A stretch of DNA of 24,050 nt from Candidatus Colicola coprequi (GTDB taxonomy: Bacteria; Bacteroidota; Bacteroidia; Bacteroidales; Paludibacteraceae): positions 1 through 24,050 of the forward strand of contig JAGHSR010000108.1 of the NCBI GenBank assembly GCA_018065765.1, read 5' to 3'. Below the pieces are notes generated by a model, which had not been told where the DNA came from, made no database searches, and worked only from the letters and a program-made list of their open reading frames with translations. Position numbers and translations under genes: made by a program. Numbering within the stretch: position 1 is the stretch's first letter; every line of letters starts with the position of its first letter. Below, piece after piece: positions 15,365 to 22,453 of the stretch.

Positions 15365-17164
15365 TTAGTATGCGTTCATTTGCTCGTCCACGGTTTTCTT
15401 GACCATGTCTGCGAAATCTTGAATAGTCATCTGACCTTTCTCCTCAGCACCTTGCTGACGAACGCTAACCAGACCTTCCTGCGCTTCTTTCTCGCCTACA
15501 ATCAGCATGAATGGAATACGTTTGAGCTCGTTGTCGCGAATCTTGCGACCGATTTTCTCATCACGATCATCCACCAGTACACGAATATCTTGTTGTTCCA
15601 GCATCTCACGAACCTTGTATGCGTATTCGTTGCTCTTCTCCGAAATAGGCAAAACAACTGCTTGGTCAGGTGTGAGCCACAATGGGAACTTACCTGCAGT
15701 ATGCTCTATCAGTACAGCCACAAAGCGCTCCATACTACCAAATGGCGCACGGTGAATCATCACAGGACGATGCTTTTGATTGTCTTCGCCTACATACTCC
15801 AACTCAAAACGCTCCGGCAGGTTGTAGTCCACTTGTATAGTACCCAATTGCCAACGACGTCCTAAAGCATCCTTTACCATAAAGTCAAGCTTGGGACCAT
15901 AAAAAGCCGCCTCACCGGTTACTTCGGTAGCAGGCAAATTCATCTCTTTGCATGCTTCACGAATGGCATTCTCGGCCTGCTCCCAAACCTCGTCACTGCC
16001 TACGTATTTTGTGTGATTATTAGGGTCACGCAGCGATATCTGCGCCTCGAAGTTCTCAAAATTGAGAGCACGGAAAATGATTTGTATAATCTCCATCACA
16101 CGGATGAACTCCTGCTTCACTTGATCCTGACGGCAGAAGATATGGGCGTCATCTTGTGTGAAACTACGTACACGAGTCAATCCGTGTAGCTCGCCCGACT
16201 GCTCATAACGATACACTGTTCCGAACTCAGCGCAGCGGAAAGGCAGATCCTTGTAACTGCGTGGACTGTTTTTGTATATGGCACAGTGATGAGGACAGTT
16301 CATGGGTTTGAGCAGATATACCTCACCTTCCTCAGGCGTGGTGATAGGCTGAAAACTATCCTTGCCGTAGTGGTCCCAGTGACCGGATGTGATATATAAG
16401 TTCTTGCTACCAATATGCGGAGTAATGACTTGTTGATAGCCATAACGCTTTTGTATCTTCTTGAGGAAATCTTCCAGTCTTATGCGCAGGGCTGTTCCCT
16501 TGGGCAACCAAATAGGCAAACCTTTCCCCACCATCTCGCTGAACATAAACAAGTCTAACTCTTTCCCTATCTTTCTGTGATCACGTTTCTTAGCCTCTTC
16601 CAATAGAGCCAGATACTCGTCCAGCATTGATTTCTTTGGGAAAGTAATGCCGTAAATACGCGTCATCATAGGGCGTTTTTCATCGCCACGCCAGTATGCA
16701 GCACTCACGGAAAGAATCTTAACGGCTTTGATGGGCTCAGTCGAAGCGATATGTGGACCACGGCAGAGATCTGTAAATGCTCCTTGCGTATATGTCGTGA
16801 TTGTGCCATCTTCCAAATCGTTGATGAGTTCGCACTTGTAATTTTGCCCCCATGCAGCAAACTGTTTCAAGGCATCTGCCTTCGAAATGGACTTCTTTAC
16901 GAGCTCTTCTTTCTTTTGATGCAATTCCATCATCTTGTTTTCTATGTCTGCAAAACAAGCATCGGTGATAACTACACCTTCAGGAGGCATAACATCGTAG
17001 TAAAAACCATTTTCAATAGCAGGACCAATACCAAATTGGATACCTGGATACAGCTCCTGAAGGGCTTCTGCCATCAGGTGTGACGAAGTGTGCCAAAAAG
17101 CATGTTTCACTTCTGCATTGTCGAATGAACGGTGACTACCGTCCTCTAAAGTAATGTTAATCAT
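15365..17164 (-). CDS. thrS: Threonyl-tRNA synthetase with an N-terminal TGS-domain deletion
   Basis: This 599-residue class II synthetase charges tRNA-Thr. It has the editing domain (HTSSH motif at 25-29; the DLCRGPH Cys/His pair), catalytic motif 2 around RCAEFGTVYRYEQSG, PMNCPHH with a zinc-ligand Cys, SFTQDDAHIFC, motif 3 (GSMERFVAVLIEH) and the anticodon-binding domain with VDDRDEKIGRKIRD near the C-terminus. Normal ThrRS is about 640-650 residues: a TGS domain of about 60 residues precedes the editing domain. Here MINITLEDGSHRSFDN, the first TGS hairpin, runs straight into AEVKHAFWHTSSH, so about 48 residues are missing without a frameshift. The start at 17164 is chosen because MINITLEDGS is the normal family start, with AAAGG upstream; the open frame further upstream passes through the leader and promoter. 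Confidence 0.95.
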   Translation of the reverse strand: MINITLEDGSHRSFDNAEVKHAFWHTSSHLMAEALQELYPGIQFGIGPAIENGFYYDVMPPEGVVITDACFADIENKMMELHQKKEELVKKSISKADALKQFAAWGQNYKCELINDLEDGTITTYTQGAFTDLCRGPHIASTEPIKAVKILSVSAAYWRGDEKRPMMTRIYGITFPKKSMLDEYLALLEEAKKRDHRKIGKELDLFMFSEMVGKGLPIWLPKGTALRIRLEDFLKKIQKRYGYQQVITPHIGSKNLYITSGHWDHYGKDSFQPITTPEEGEVYLLKPMNCPHHCAIYKNSPRSYKDLPFRCAEFGTVYRYEQSGELHGLTRVRSFTQDDAHIFCRQDQVKQEFIRVMEIIQIIFRALNFENFEAQISLRDPNNHTKYVGSDEVWEQAENAIREACKEMNLPATEVTGEAAFYGPKLDFMVKDALGRRWQLGTIQVDYNLPERFELEYVGEDNQKHRPVMIHRAPFGSMERFVAVLIEHTAGKFPLWLTPDQAVVLPISEKSNEYAYKVREMLEQQDIRVLVDDRDEKIGRKIRDNELKRIPFMLIVGEKEAQEGLVSVRQQGAEEKGQMTIQDFADMVKKTVDEQMNAY

Positions 17165-17173
17165 TTTGCCTTT

Positions 17174-17240
17174 GGGGATAAACTTCCCCCTTTTTTTGTT
17201 AATAAACCTACAAATGTTTACGGTCTTGGGCTCACAACCG
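17174..17240 (-). promoter_or_regulatory. Candidate thrS translational operator (three leader hairpins, one mimicking a tRNA-Thr anticodon arm)
   Basis: In the minus-strand leader, reading toward the ATG, three hairpins can form. CGGTTG with CAAgaCCG lies at 17240-17221. Next, TAAAC with GTTTA (17220-17203) encloses the loop AUUUGUAG. Finally, GGGG with CCCC (about 17190-17174) lies just before the AAAGG ribosome-binding site. The second loop carries U-UGU-A, the context of the tRNA-Thr(UGU) anticodon. The order resembles the E. coli thrS operator, in which anticodon-like arms bind ThrRS and block translation. This is a reading by eye; no folding was computed. Confidence 0.45.
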
Positions 17241-17260
17241 CCTTCCAACCAATTTCGCCA

Positions 17261-17292
17261 CAAAGGTACAACAAAAAACTCACTTCTGCAAA
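17261..17292 (-). promoter_or_regulatory. Promoter of thrS
   Basis: On the minus strand TTTG (17292-17289), 20-base spacer, TACCTTTG (17268-17261). Transcription would start near 17254, giving a leader of about 90 nt, long compared with other genes here and therefore a place for regulation. Confidence 0.8.
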
Positions 17293-17318
17293 CCGAATAT
17301 TTAAAATCTGCAAAAATG

Positions 17319-17350
17319 TTTGCATAAGTCAAATAATAGCAGTACTTTTG
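17319..17350 (+). promoter_or_regulatory. Promoter of the methyltransferase gene
   Basis: TTTG (17319-17322), 20-base spacer, TACTTTTG (17343-17350). The ATG at 17368 is 17 bases after the -7 box, so the transcript leader would be only about 10 nt. The promoter is divergent from that of thrS, with 26 bases between the two -33 elements. Confidence 0.78.
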
Positions 17351-17367
17351 TACCAAATTTGTATTGC

Positions 17368-18192
17368 ATGCGTTTATCACAAGTGCTATATCGAGCAGCA
17401 AGTTTTGCCATGCATAGACTGACAGCGTGGAACACAAGAGGAGAAGGCGTTCATTCTCCTTACTTGTTCTATATCGTGCGAATGCTCCTGTATGACACCA
17501 ACTCTTATTATGCTTGGAAGTCTATTGAGCAGCAACGAAACGCTATGTTGCATACCTCTAAACTGGTTCATACGAATGACTACGGCACCGGTTGTTCAGG
17601 CGAGAAAAAGGTGCAGGATATTGCTCGAACTTCCCTCTGTTCTATGAGAGAAGGACAGATTTATTTTCGATTGGTCAATTTCCTGTCTCAACAGTACAAC
17701 AACAAGCACTCCAATGAGCCCTTAACTATTTTGGAGCTTGGCACTTCTTTGGGTATCTCTACTGCCTATTTGGCAATGCCCGATGCGCGAAATCAGGTTA
17801 TTACTATGGATGGAAGCCACGACATAATCGAAGTTGCTAAACAAAATTGGCAGCAATTGGGCATCGAAAATGTAACTTGTGTGGAAGCAAACATAGATGA
17901 TTCATTGGCTGATACCTTAATTAATATCGCGCACGCGCACGTGAGTTTGGCGCTCATAGATGCCAACCATACCCGAGAAGCTACATTGCACTATTTTGAC
18001 CAAATAGCTAAATATGTGCGCGATGATTCAATCGTGATAATGGACGACATCCATCATTCACGCGAAATGAACGAGGCTTGGCAGCAAATCAAACATCGTG
18101 ACGATGTCACCGCAACCATGGATTTGTACGACTGTGGGGTTATATTCTTTGATCATCACTACCTCAAAAAACACTATAAATTGCGTTTGTAG
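17368..18192 (+). CDS. SAM-dependent class I methyltransferase (O-methyltransferase-like)
   Basis: This 274-residue protein has a Rossmann-type methyltransferase core in its second half. Motif I is ILELGTSLGIST (121-132), the acidic residue of motif II is Asp148 (VITMDGS), then LALIDANH (Asp198) and VIMDDIH (Asp226-Asp227), an order like that of the O-methyltransferase family with its metal-site-type Asp pair. The N-terminal 110 residues include RGEGVHSPYLFYIVRMLLYD, a region I recognise from Bacteroidota homologues of unknown substrate. The frame is open from an ATG at 17320, but that start lies within the promoter, so I use 17368 (MRLSQVLYRA). The adenosyltransferase gene begins 15 bases after its stop. 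The target molecule is unknown. Confidence 0.82.
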   Translation: MRLSQVLYRAASFAMHRLTAWNTRGEGVHSPYLFYIVRMLLYDTNSYYAWKSIEQQRNAMLHTSKLVHTNDYGTGCSGEKKVQDIARTSLCSMREGQIYFRLVNFLSQQYNNKHSNEPLTILELGTSLGISTAYLAMPDARNQVITMDGSHDIIEVAKQNWQQLGIENVTCVEANIDDSLADTLINIAHAHVSLALIDANHTREATLHYFDQIAKYVRDDSIVIMDDIHHSREMNEAWQQIKHRDDVTATMDLYDCGVIFFDHHYLKKHYKLRL

Positions 18193-18207
18193 AAAAAATA
18201 TCTAGCC

Positions 18208-18711
18208 ATGAAGATTTATACCAAAACAGGCGACAAGGGACAAACATCTCTCGCCAATGGACAGCGTGTCAGCAAAACGGATGTACGTATTGCCGCGTAC
18301 GGAACAGCCGATGAATTAAATAGCGTGGTGGGGCTACTACGCTCCAAACTTGACGACCAGCAATTTGCATGGGTACAAAACAAACTCTTTAACTTAGGTG
18401 CTTACCTCGCGGGCGCTGAAGGCGAGTGGATTAATCAAATCGATGTGACTCAATTGGAACAATGGATGGATGAAATGCAAGCTATGGTCCAACCTCAACA
18501 TGCTTTTGTCCTACCCGGAGGTAGCGAGTCCATCGCACTTTGCCATGTGTGTCGGACTGTCACCCGACGATTGGAACGGGCAATGTGGCAAATAGATGGA
18601 ATCAACGAGTTGTGTGTGCAATGGGTCAACCGACTGAGCGATTACTGGTTTTTGAAGGCACAAATAGAAACTCAAAGAGCTAAAATTACACCCTTTTATT
18701 GGAAAAAGTAA
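18208..18711 (+). CDS. ATP:cob(I)alamin adenosyltransferase, PduO type
   Basis: This 167-residue protein is a PduO-type (MMAB-like) corrinoid adenosyltransferase, which makes adenosylcobalamin from ATP and cob(I)alamin. The N-terminal ATP-binding loop TKTGDKGQTSL (5-15), AAYGTADELNSVVG, and the C-terminal stretch LPGG then CRTVTRRLERA with the conserved Arg/Glu pair are all present. It is a trimeric four-helix-bundle enzyme by family. It is a little shorter than typical members (about 180-190), with the shortening at the C-terminus. No cobalamin biosynthesis or mutase genes are nearby, so its partner (for instance methylmalonyl-CoA mutase) must be elsewhere. It is probably co-transcribed with the methyltransferase. 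Confidence 0.92.
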   Translation: MKIYTKTGDKGQTSLANGQRVSKTDVRIAAYGTADELNSVVGLLRSKLDDQQFAWVQNKLFNLGAYLAGAEGEWINQIDVTQLEQWMDEMQAMVQPQHAFVLPGGSESIALCHVCRTVTRRLERAMWQIDGINELCVQWVNRLSDYWFLKAQIETQRAKITPFYWKK

Positions 18712-18727
18712 GAAAATTACAAAAATA

Positions 18728-18759
18728 TTTGCATAGTAAAAAAAAATATTGTACTTTTG
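18728..18759 (+). promoter_or_regulatory. Promoter of the DUF2795-porP-gldKLM operon
   Basis: TTTG (18728-18731), 20-base spacer, TACTTTTG (18752-18759). The start codon at 18826 is 66 bases downstream, so the leader is about 60 nt. It contains a 7-bp dyad, TTTAGAT (18768-18774) with ATCTAAA (18804-18810). No other promoter of this type was found before gldM, so this one may drive the whole cluster. Confidence 0.78.
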
Positions 18760-18825
18760 CACGCTAATTTAGATATGCTATCATAAAAGGGCGTAAAATA
18801 TTAATCTAAAAACCTGTTATTAACT

Positions 18826-19053
18826 ATGTATTGGACGTTGGATTTGGCAGCGAGTTTGGCTGATGCACCTTGGCCTGCAACCAAGGATGAATTGATTGAT
18901 TATGCTACGCGCATAGGGGCACCTATGGAGGTCGTTGAGAACCTCAATGAGCTGGAGGATGAAGATGAGGAAGTTTATGAGAGCATCTTGGATATTTGGC
19001 CTGACTATCCTACGCGTGATGATGATTACTTCTTTGATGAAGAAGAGTATTGA
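18826..19053 (+). CDS. Small acidic DUF2795-family protein
   Basis: This is a 75-residue, strongly acidic protein. The core WPATKDELIDYATRIGAP, then VVENLNELEDEDEE and IWPDYP, fits the DUF2795 family (short helical proteins of unknown function). The tail is almost entirely Asp, Glu, Tyr and Phe. It has no signal peptide or membrane segment, so it is cytosolic. The stop codon overlaps the first possible start of the porP-like gene, and a dedicated promoter precedes it, so it heads the type IX secretion operon here. Function is unknown; the position could reflect a regulatory or chaperone role, or simple co-transcription. Confidence 0.8.
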   Translation: MYWTLDLAASLADAPWPATKDELIDYATRIGAPMEVVENLNELEDEDEEVYESILDIWPDYPTRDDDYFFDEEEY

Positions 19054-19091
19054 TACTTGTTAGGACAGATGGATTTAAAACGAAATACTTT

Positions 19092-20069
19092 GTGAAACGA
19101 TATGTTGTTCTGTTGTGCGTTGTGATGGTGTCATTGGGCTACGTGAATGCCCAGACCGATCCTCAATTAGGACACTATATGTTTTTACAAACTACCTATA
19201 ATCCTGCAGCGGCAGGAGATGGCGATTTGATGCGAGTGGCGGGTATGCATCGTATGCAATTTACAGGAATGCGCAATGCACCTATGACCACATATTTCAC
19301 ATTTTCGTCGCCATTTGTAATTGGAAAGACGAAACATGCGGTAGGCGCGCGATTCTTAAACGATATGTATGGATTGTTCAGAAGCCAAACCTTCTATGTG
19401 CAATATGCATATCGCCACAAGTTGGGTAGCGGATATTTGTCTGCTGGAGTGGACTTGGGTTTTGCCAATCTAAGTTTCCAGACAGATAGTGTGAACCTCA
19501 GTCAGATACCTTCGGAATTACAGGATGGCGGTTTCTTTAGTGAAAGCGATGAACTGATTCCAAAAGGCAATGGCGAAAAAGGATCATCCGGCATGGGGTT
19601 TGATATGGGAGTTGGTATCTACTATTCTGCTCCAAGATGGTGGGCGGGAATCAGTTATAGCCACATGACACAACCGAAACTTAAGTGGAGTGACCAAAGT
19701 GAAATCAAAATGGTGGGTACACTCTATGCGGCTGGAGGTTACAATTGGCGGATGAGGAATAGAAATTGGGTGCTTAAACCCAGCCTGATGATGATGACAG
19801 ATTTTGCCAACTGGGATGTGAATGTGACTATGTTGGCAGAACTCAAAGAACGTTACCGTTTCGGTTTGGGCTATCGAATCGCGGGGAGTGTGAACATACT
19901 ATTGGGTGTGGATATAGTGAGTGGACTGCAATTGGGATACACCTACGAACTACCTGCCAACAACCTAATCAGGGGTTCGTACGGATCGCATGAGATTTAT
20001 TTGGCATACGGATTGAATATTCTCAAACCTAAACGCATGAATAAGTATAAAAGCGTACGATATTTATAA
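19092..20069 (+). CDS. porP: PorP/SprF family type IX secretion outer-membrane protein
   Basis: This is a 325-residue outer-membrane beta-barrel protein of the PorP/SprF family. After the signal peptide (MKRYVVLLCVVMVSLGYVNA) comes the family opening QTDPQLGHYMFLQTTYNPAAAG, followed by alternating beta strands with GAR, GVDLGF and GLGYRI motifs. PorP is part of the T9SS or links it to surface-exposed proteins, and its gene usually precedes gldKLMN, as here. The frame has no ATG at the front: the choices are TTG at 19050 (overlapping the upstream stop) and GTG at 19092. I prefer 19092 because it yields a clean signal peptide directly. The gldK gene follows after 26 bases. Confidence 0.88.
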   Translation: MKRYVVLLCVVMVSLGYVNAQTDPQLGHYMFLQTTYNPAAAGDGDLMRVAGMHRMQFTGMRNAPMTTYFTFSSPFVIGKTKHAVGARFLNDMYGLFRSQTFYVQYAYRHKLGSGYLSAGVDLGFANLSFQTDSVNLSQIPSELQDGGFFSESDELIPKGNGEKGSSGMGFDMGVGIYYSAPRWWAGISYSHMTQPKLKWSDQSEIKMVGTLYAAGGYNWRMRNRNWVLKPSLMMMTDFANWDVNVTMLAELKERYRFGLGYRIAGSVNILLGVDIVSGLQLGYTYELPANNLIRGSYGSHEIYLAYGLNILKPKRMNKYKSVRYL

Positions 20070-20095
20070 ACAACGACACAAATAAAATAAAAGAT

Positions 20096-21454
20096 ATGAA
20101 AATTGCAAAAATTCTATCTATTGTAGCAATGGCTGCTGTATTAGCCTCATGCACGCACACTGCGGGCGAGTTGGTAGGTGCAACCAAGAGTGGTGATTTC
20201 AAAGAAGCTAATCCTTATGGTATGGTCTATATCAAGAAGGGTGCGTTCATGATGGGTGAAAATACGCAATCAGCTATTTTTGGTCAGCCTGACAACGTGG
20301 TTATGGTGACGGTTAATGCGTTCTGGATGGACGAAACTGAAATCACCAACAATGAGTATCGTCAGTTTGTCAATTGGGTTCGCGACTCTATCGCCTATAC
20401 CCGCTTGGTTGATGCAGGCTTGACAGATTATGCTATTCAGTCACGTTATGATGATTTCGATGAGGAGAATTATGCCATCAACTGGAAAAAGGCTCTTCCT
20501 TGGAATAGTCATGACGAAGAAGTCGTAGAAGCATTGGCACCTATGTTCTATTCAGATGGCTCATTGCGTACTATCGATTTACATTACAATTATCATTGGA
20601 TGAACTACGATCAGGCACAGTTACCTCACAACAAGTTTGATGTGGCAAAAGGCAAATACCCAATCGGTGCCGAGGCTCGTGTGGATTCTTCGTGGATTGA
20701 CGAGGAGGGGTGGATTCGTGATAGTACTATCGTACGTCCCCTGCGTGAGCCCAGTGACTTGATTACGAATAAGATTATTAGTGTGTATCCCGATACTATG
20801 GTATGGATTCGTGATTTCCAATATGCCTACAATGATCCTATGCTTCACGGATACTTCAGTTTTCCTGGATATGCGGAATACCCTGTAGTGGGAGTAACAT
20901 GGGAGCAGGCGCACGCTTTCTGTCACTGGCGTACGCAGTTGTACCGTACTAATGTCAACGTTCCTGCACACGTTTATCGTCTCCCTACTGAGGCTGAGTG
21001 GGAATATGCAGCTCGAGGTGGACGTCGCATGGCTATGTATCCATGGGGGAGCAACTATGCTCGTGATGCCAAAGGATGTTTCTTGGCTAACTTCAAGCCC
21101 TATCGCGGTGCTTACAACGACGATACAGGAACCATGACAATGAAGGTGGCACAATTCCGCCCTAATGATTTTGGTTTGTTTGATATGGCAGGCAATGTGG
21201 CTGAATGGACGGCTTCTGCTTTTCAGCCTTCATCCAATACCTACGTGAGTGATGTGAACCCCGATTTCCAATATATGGCTCGTAAAGATGACCCTGCTGT
21301 CATGAAATGTAAAGTCGTCCGTGGAGGTAGTTGGAAAGATATCAGTTACTACATCCAATGCGGTGTTCGTACCTACGAATATCAATTTGAAAGCCGTGCA
21401 TATATCGGATTCCGTTGTGTCCGCTCGTTTATTGGCGAAATCAACAACAATTAA
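20096..21454 (+). CDS. gldK: Type IX secretion / gliding lipoprotein GldK (PorK)
   Basis: This 452-residue outer-membrane lipoprotein has a signal peptide ending in the lipobox LASC with Cys19. The rest is a formylglycine-generating-enzyme-like (FGE-sulfatase) fold: GMVYIKKGAFMMGEN, ETEITNNEYRQFV, RLPTEAEWEYAARGG, GNVAEWTASAF, VVRGGSWKD and YIGFRCVRS. The catalytic cysteine pair of true FGE is absent: the positions after GGSW hold Asp and Ile. It is therefore a structural protein. In known systems GldK (PorK) forms a periplasmic ring with GldN (PorN) under the outer membrane. It is followed by gldL after 47 bases. Confidence 0.95.
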   Translation: MKIAKILSIVAMAAVLASCTHTAGELVGATKSGDFKEANPYGMVYIKKGAFMMGENTQSAIFGQPDNVVMVTVNAFWMDETEITNNEYRQFVNWVRDSIAYTRLVDAGLTDYAIQSRYDDFDEENYAINWKKALPWNSHDEEVVEALAPMFYSDGSLRTIDLHYNYHWMNYDQAQLPHNKFDVAKGKYPIGAEARVDSSWIDEEGWIRDSTIVRPLREPSDLITNKIISVYPDTMVWIRDFQYAYNDPMLHGYFSFPGYAEYPVVGVTWEQAHAFCHWRTQLYRTNVNVPAHVYRLPTEAEWEYAARGGRRMAMYPWGSNYARDAKGCFLANFKPYRGAYNDDTGTMTMKVAQFRPNDFGLFDMAGNVAEWTASAFQPSSNTYVSDVNPDFQYMARKDDPAVMKCKVVRGGSWKDISYYIQCGVRTYEYQFESRAYIGFRCVRSFIGEINNN

Positions 21455-21501
21455 TAGAATACTAACATTAATATTAACCCTATAAAAGTCTTTTTTTTAC
21501 A

Positions 21502-22395
21502 ATGGCTGAAGCTAAAAATCAAAGCGCATTTATGCGCTGGTACAGTTCTTATTCTGGTAAGAACACTGTTAACGTTGTCTATTCAGTGGGTGCATCTGTC
21601 GTTATTGTAGGTGCATTGTTTAAGATTATGCACTGGCCGGGTGCCGGCATTGTGCTGACCGCTGGTATGTGTACAGAAGCATTCTTGTTCATCATCGGTG
21701 TGCTTGAGCACCCACACGAGGAGTTCCACTGGGCAAACGTGTTCCCACAATTGCTGGAATACGGATCTCCTGAAGACCGTTTAGCTAAAGCGCAAACTCA
21801 ACCTGTTCCAACCTTATTGGGTAGCGGTGGCGGTGCTACCTCTGGAGCAGCGGGAGCAAATGTGCCATCTATTGCCGAAAAAGATTTGGATGCATTGAGA
21901 AAAGGTATTAATGATCTTGCCCAAACAGCAGGTCAACTCTCTGAAATTGGCAAAGTGGCTACAGCTACTTCTCACCTAACTGAAAATGCGGAAGCTGCTG
22001 CTCAAGCAGCCGGACAATATGCTGCTACTGCTGCAGCGTTGCAAGAGAAATCTTCTCAACTTATCGCTTCTTATACCACCGTTGCTGCTGATATGCAAAA
22101 CGCTGTCAACGGAACGAAGGCTTATCAGCAAAACATTGATGCAGTTGGTACTAAGCTTGGTTCTATCAACTCCCTTTATGAATTGCAAGTGAATGCTATT
22201 CAATCACAAGTGGAGGCTTACAAAGCACAAACAACGGCTGTTGCTGATATGACCAAGGGTGTTGAGAATATGAAGGCTGCTGCTGCACAAGCATTGCAAG
22301 AACAACAGACCTACTGCGAAGGCACCAAAAAGCTCGCTGCTCAAATCGCTGATTTGAACAAGATATATGGCAATATGCTGACAGCGTTGGCATAA
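21502..22395 (+). CDS. gldL: Type IX secretion / gliding motor inner-membrane protein GldL (PorL)
   Basis: This 297-residue inner-membrane protein has two transmembrane helices (about 22-43, VNVVYSVGASVVIVGALF, and about 48-68) separated by the HWPGAG turn. Glu59 in helix two (CTEAFLFIIG) is the conserved acidic residue proposed to carry protons in the GldL-GldM motor. The cytoplasmic C-terminal part (about 110-297) is alanine- and glutamine-rich and helical, probably coiled coil. GldL forms the pentameric stator around a GldM dimer and powers secretion from the proton gradient. gldM follows after 58 bases. Confidence 0.94.
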   Translation: MAEAKNQSAFMRWYSSYSGKNTVNVVYSVGASVVIVGALFKIMHWPGAGIVLTAGMCTEAFLFIIGVLEHPHEEFHWANVFPQLLEYGSPEDRLAKAQTQPVPTLLGSGGGATSGAAGANVPSIAEKDLDALRKGINDLAQTAGQLSEIGKVATATSHLTENAEAAAQAAGQYAATAAALQEKSSQLIASYTTVAADMQNAVNGTKAYQQNIDAVGTKLGSINSLYELQVNAIQSQVEAYKAQTTAVADMTKGVENMKAAAAQALQEQQTYCEGTKKLAAQIADLNKIYGNMLTALA

Positions 22396-22453
22396 ATCAC
22401 CCAATTAGGAGATTGTTAAATAAAATTCGTTTAATTGTAAACATCAACAAGAA

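Noticed and set aside
17174..17198. Plus-strand terminator (GGGG/CCCC hairpin followed by seven T)
   Set aside because: No plus-strand gene ends there; on the minus strand it lies in the thrS leader, where a role at the ribosome-binding site is more likely.
17320..17367. Upstream ATG for the methyltransferase
   Set aside because: It lies between the -33 and -7 promoter elements, so it would not be in the mRNA.
17165..17437. 91-residue N-terminal extension of ThrRS
   Set aside because: It covers the thrS leader, promoter and the divergent promoter; it does not encode the missing TGS residues.
20621..21154. 177-codon minus-strand frame opposite gldK
   Set aside because: Shadow of gldK, whose family assignment is certain.
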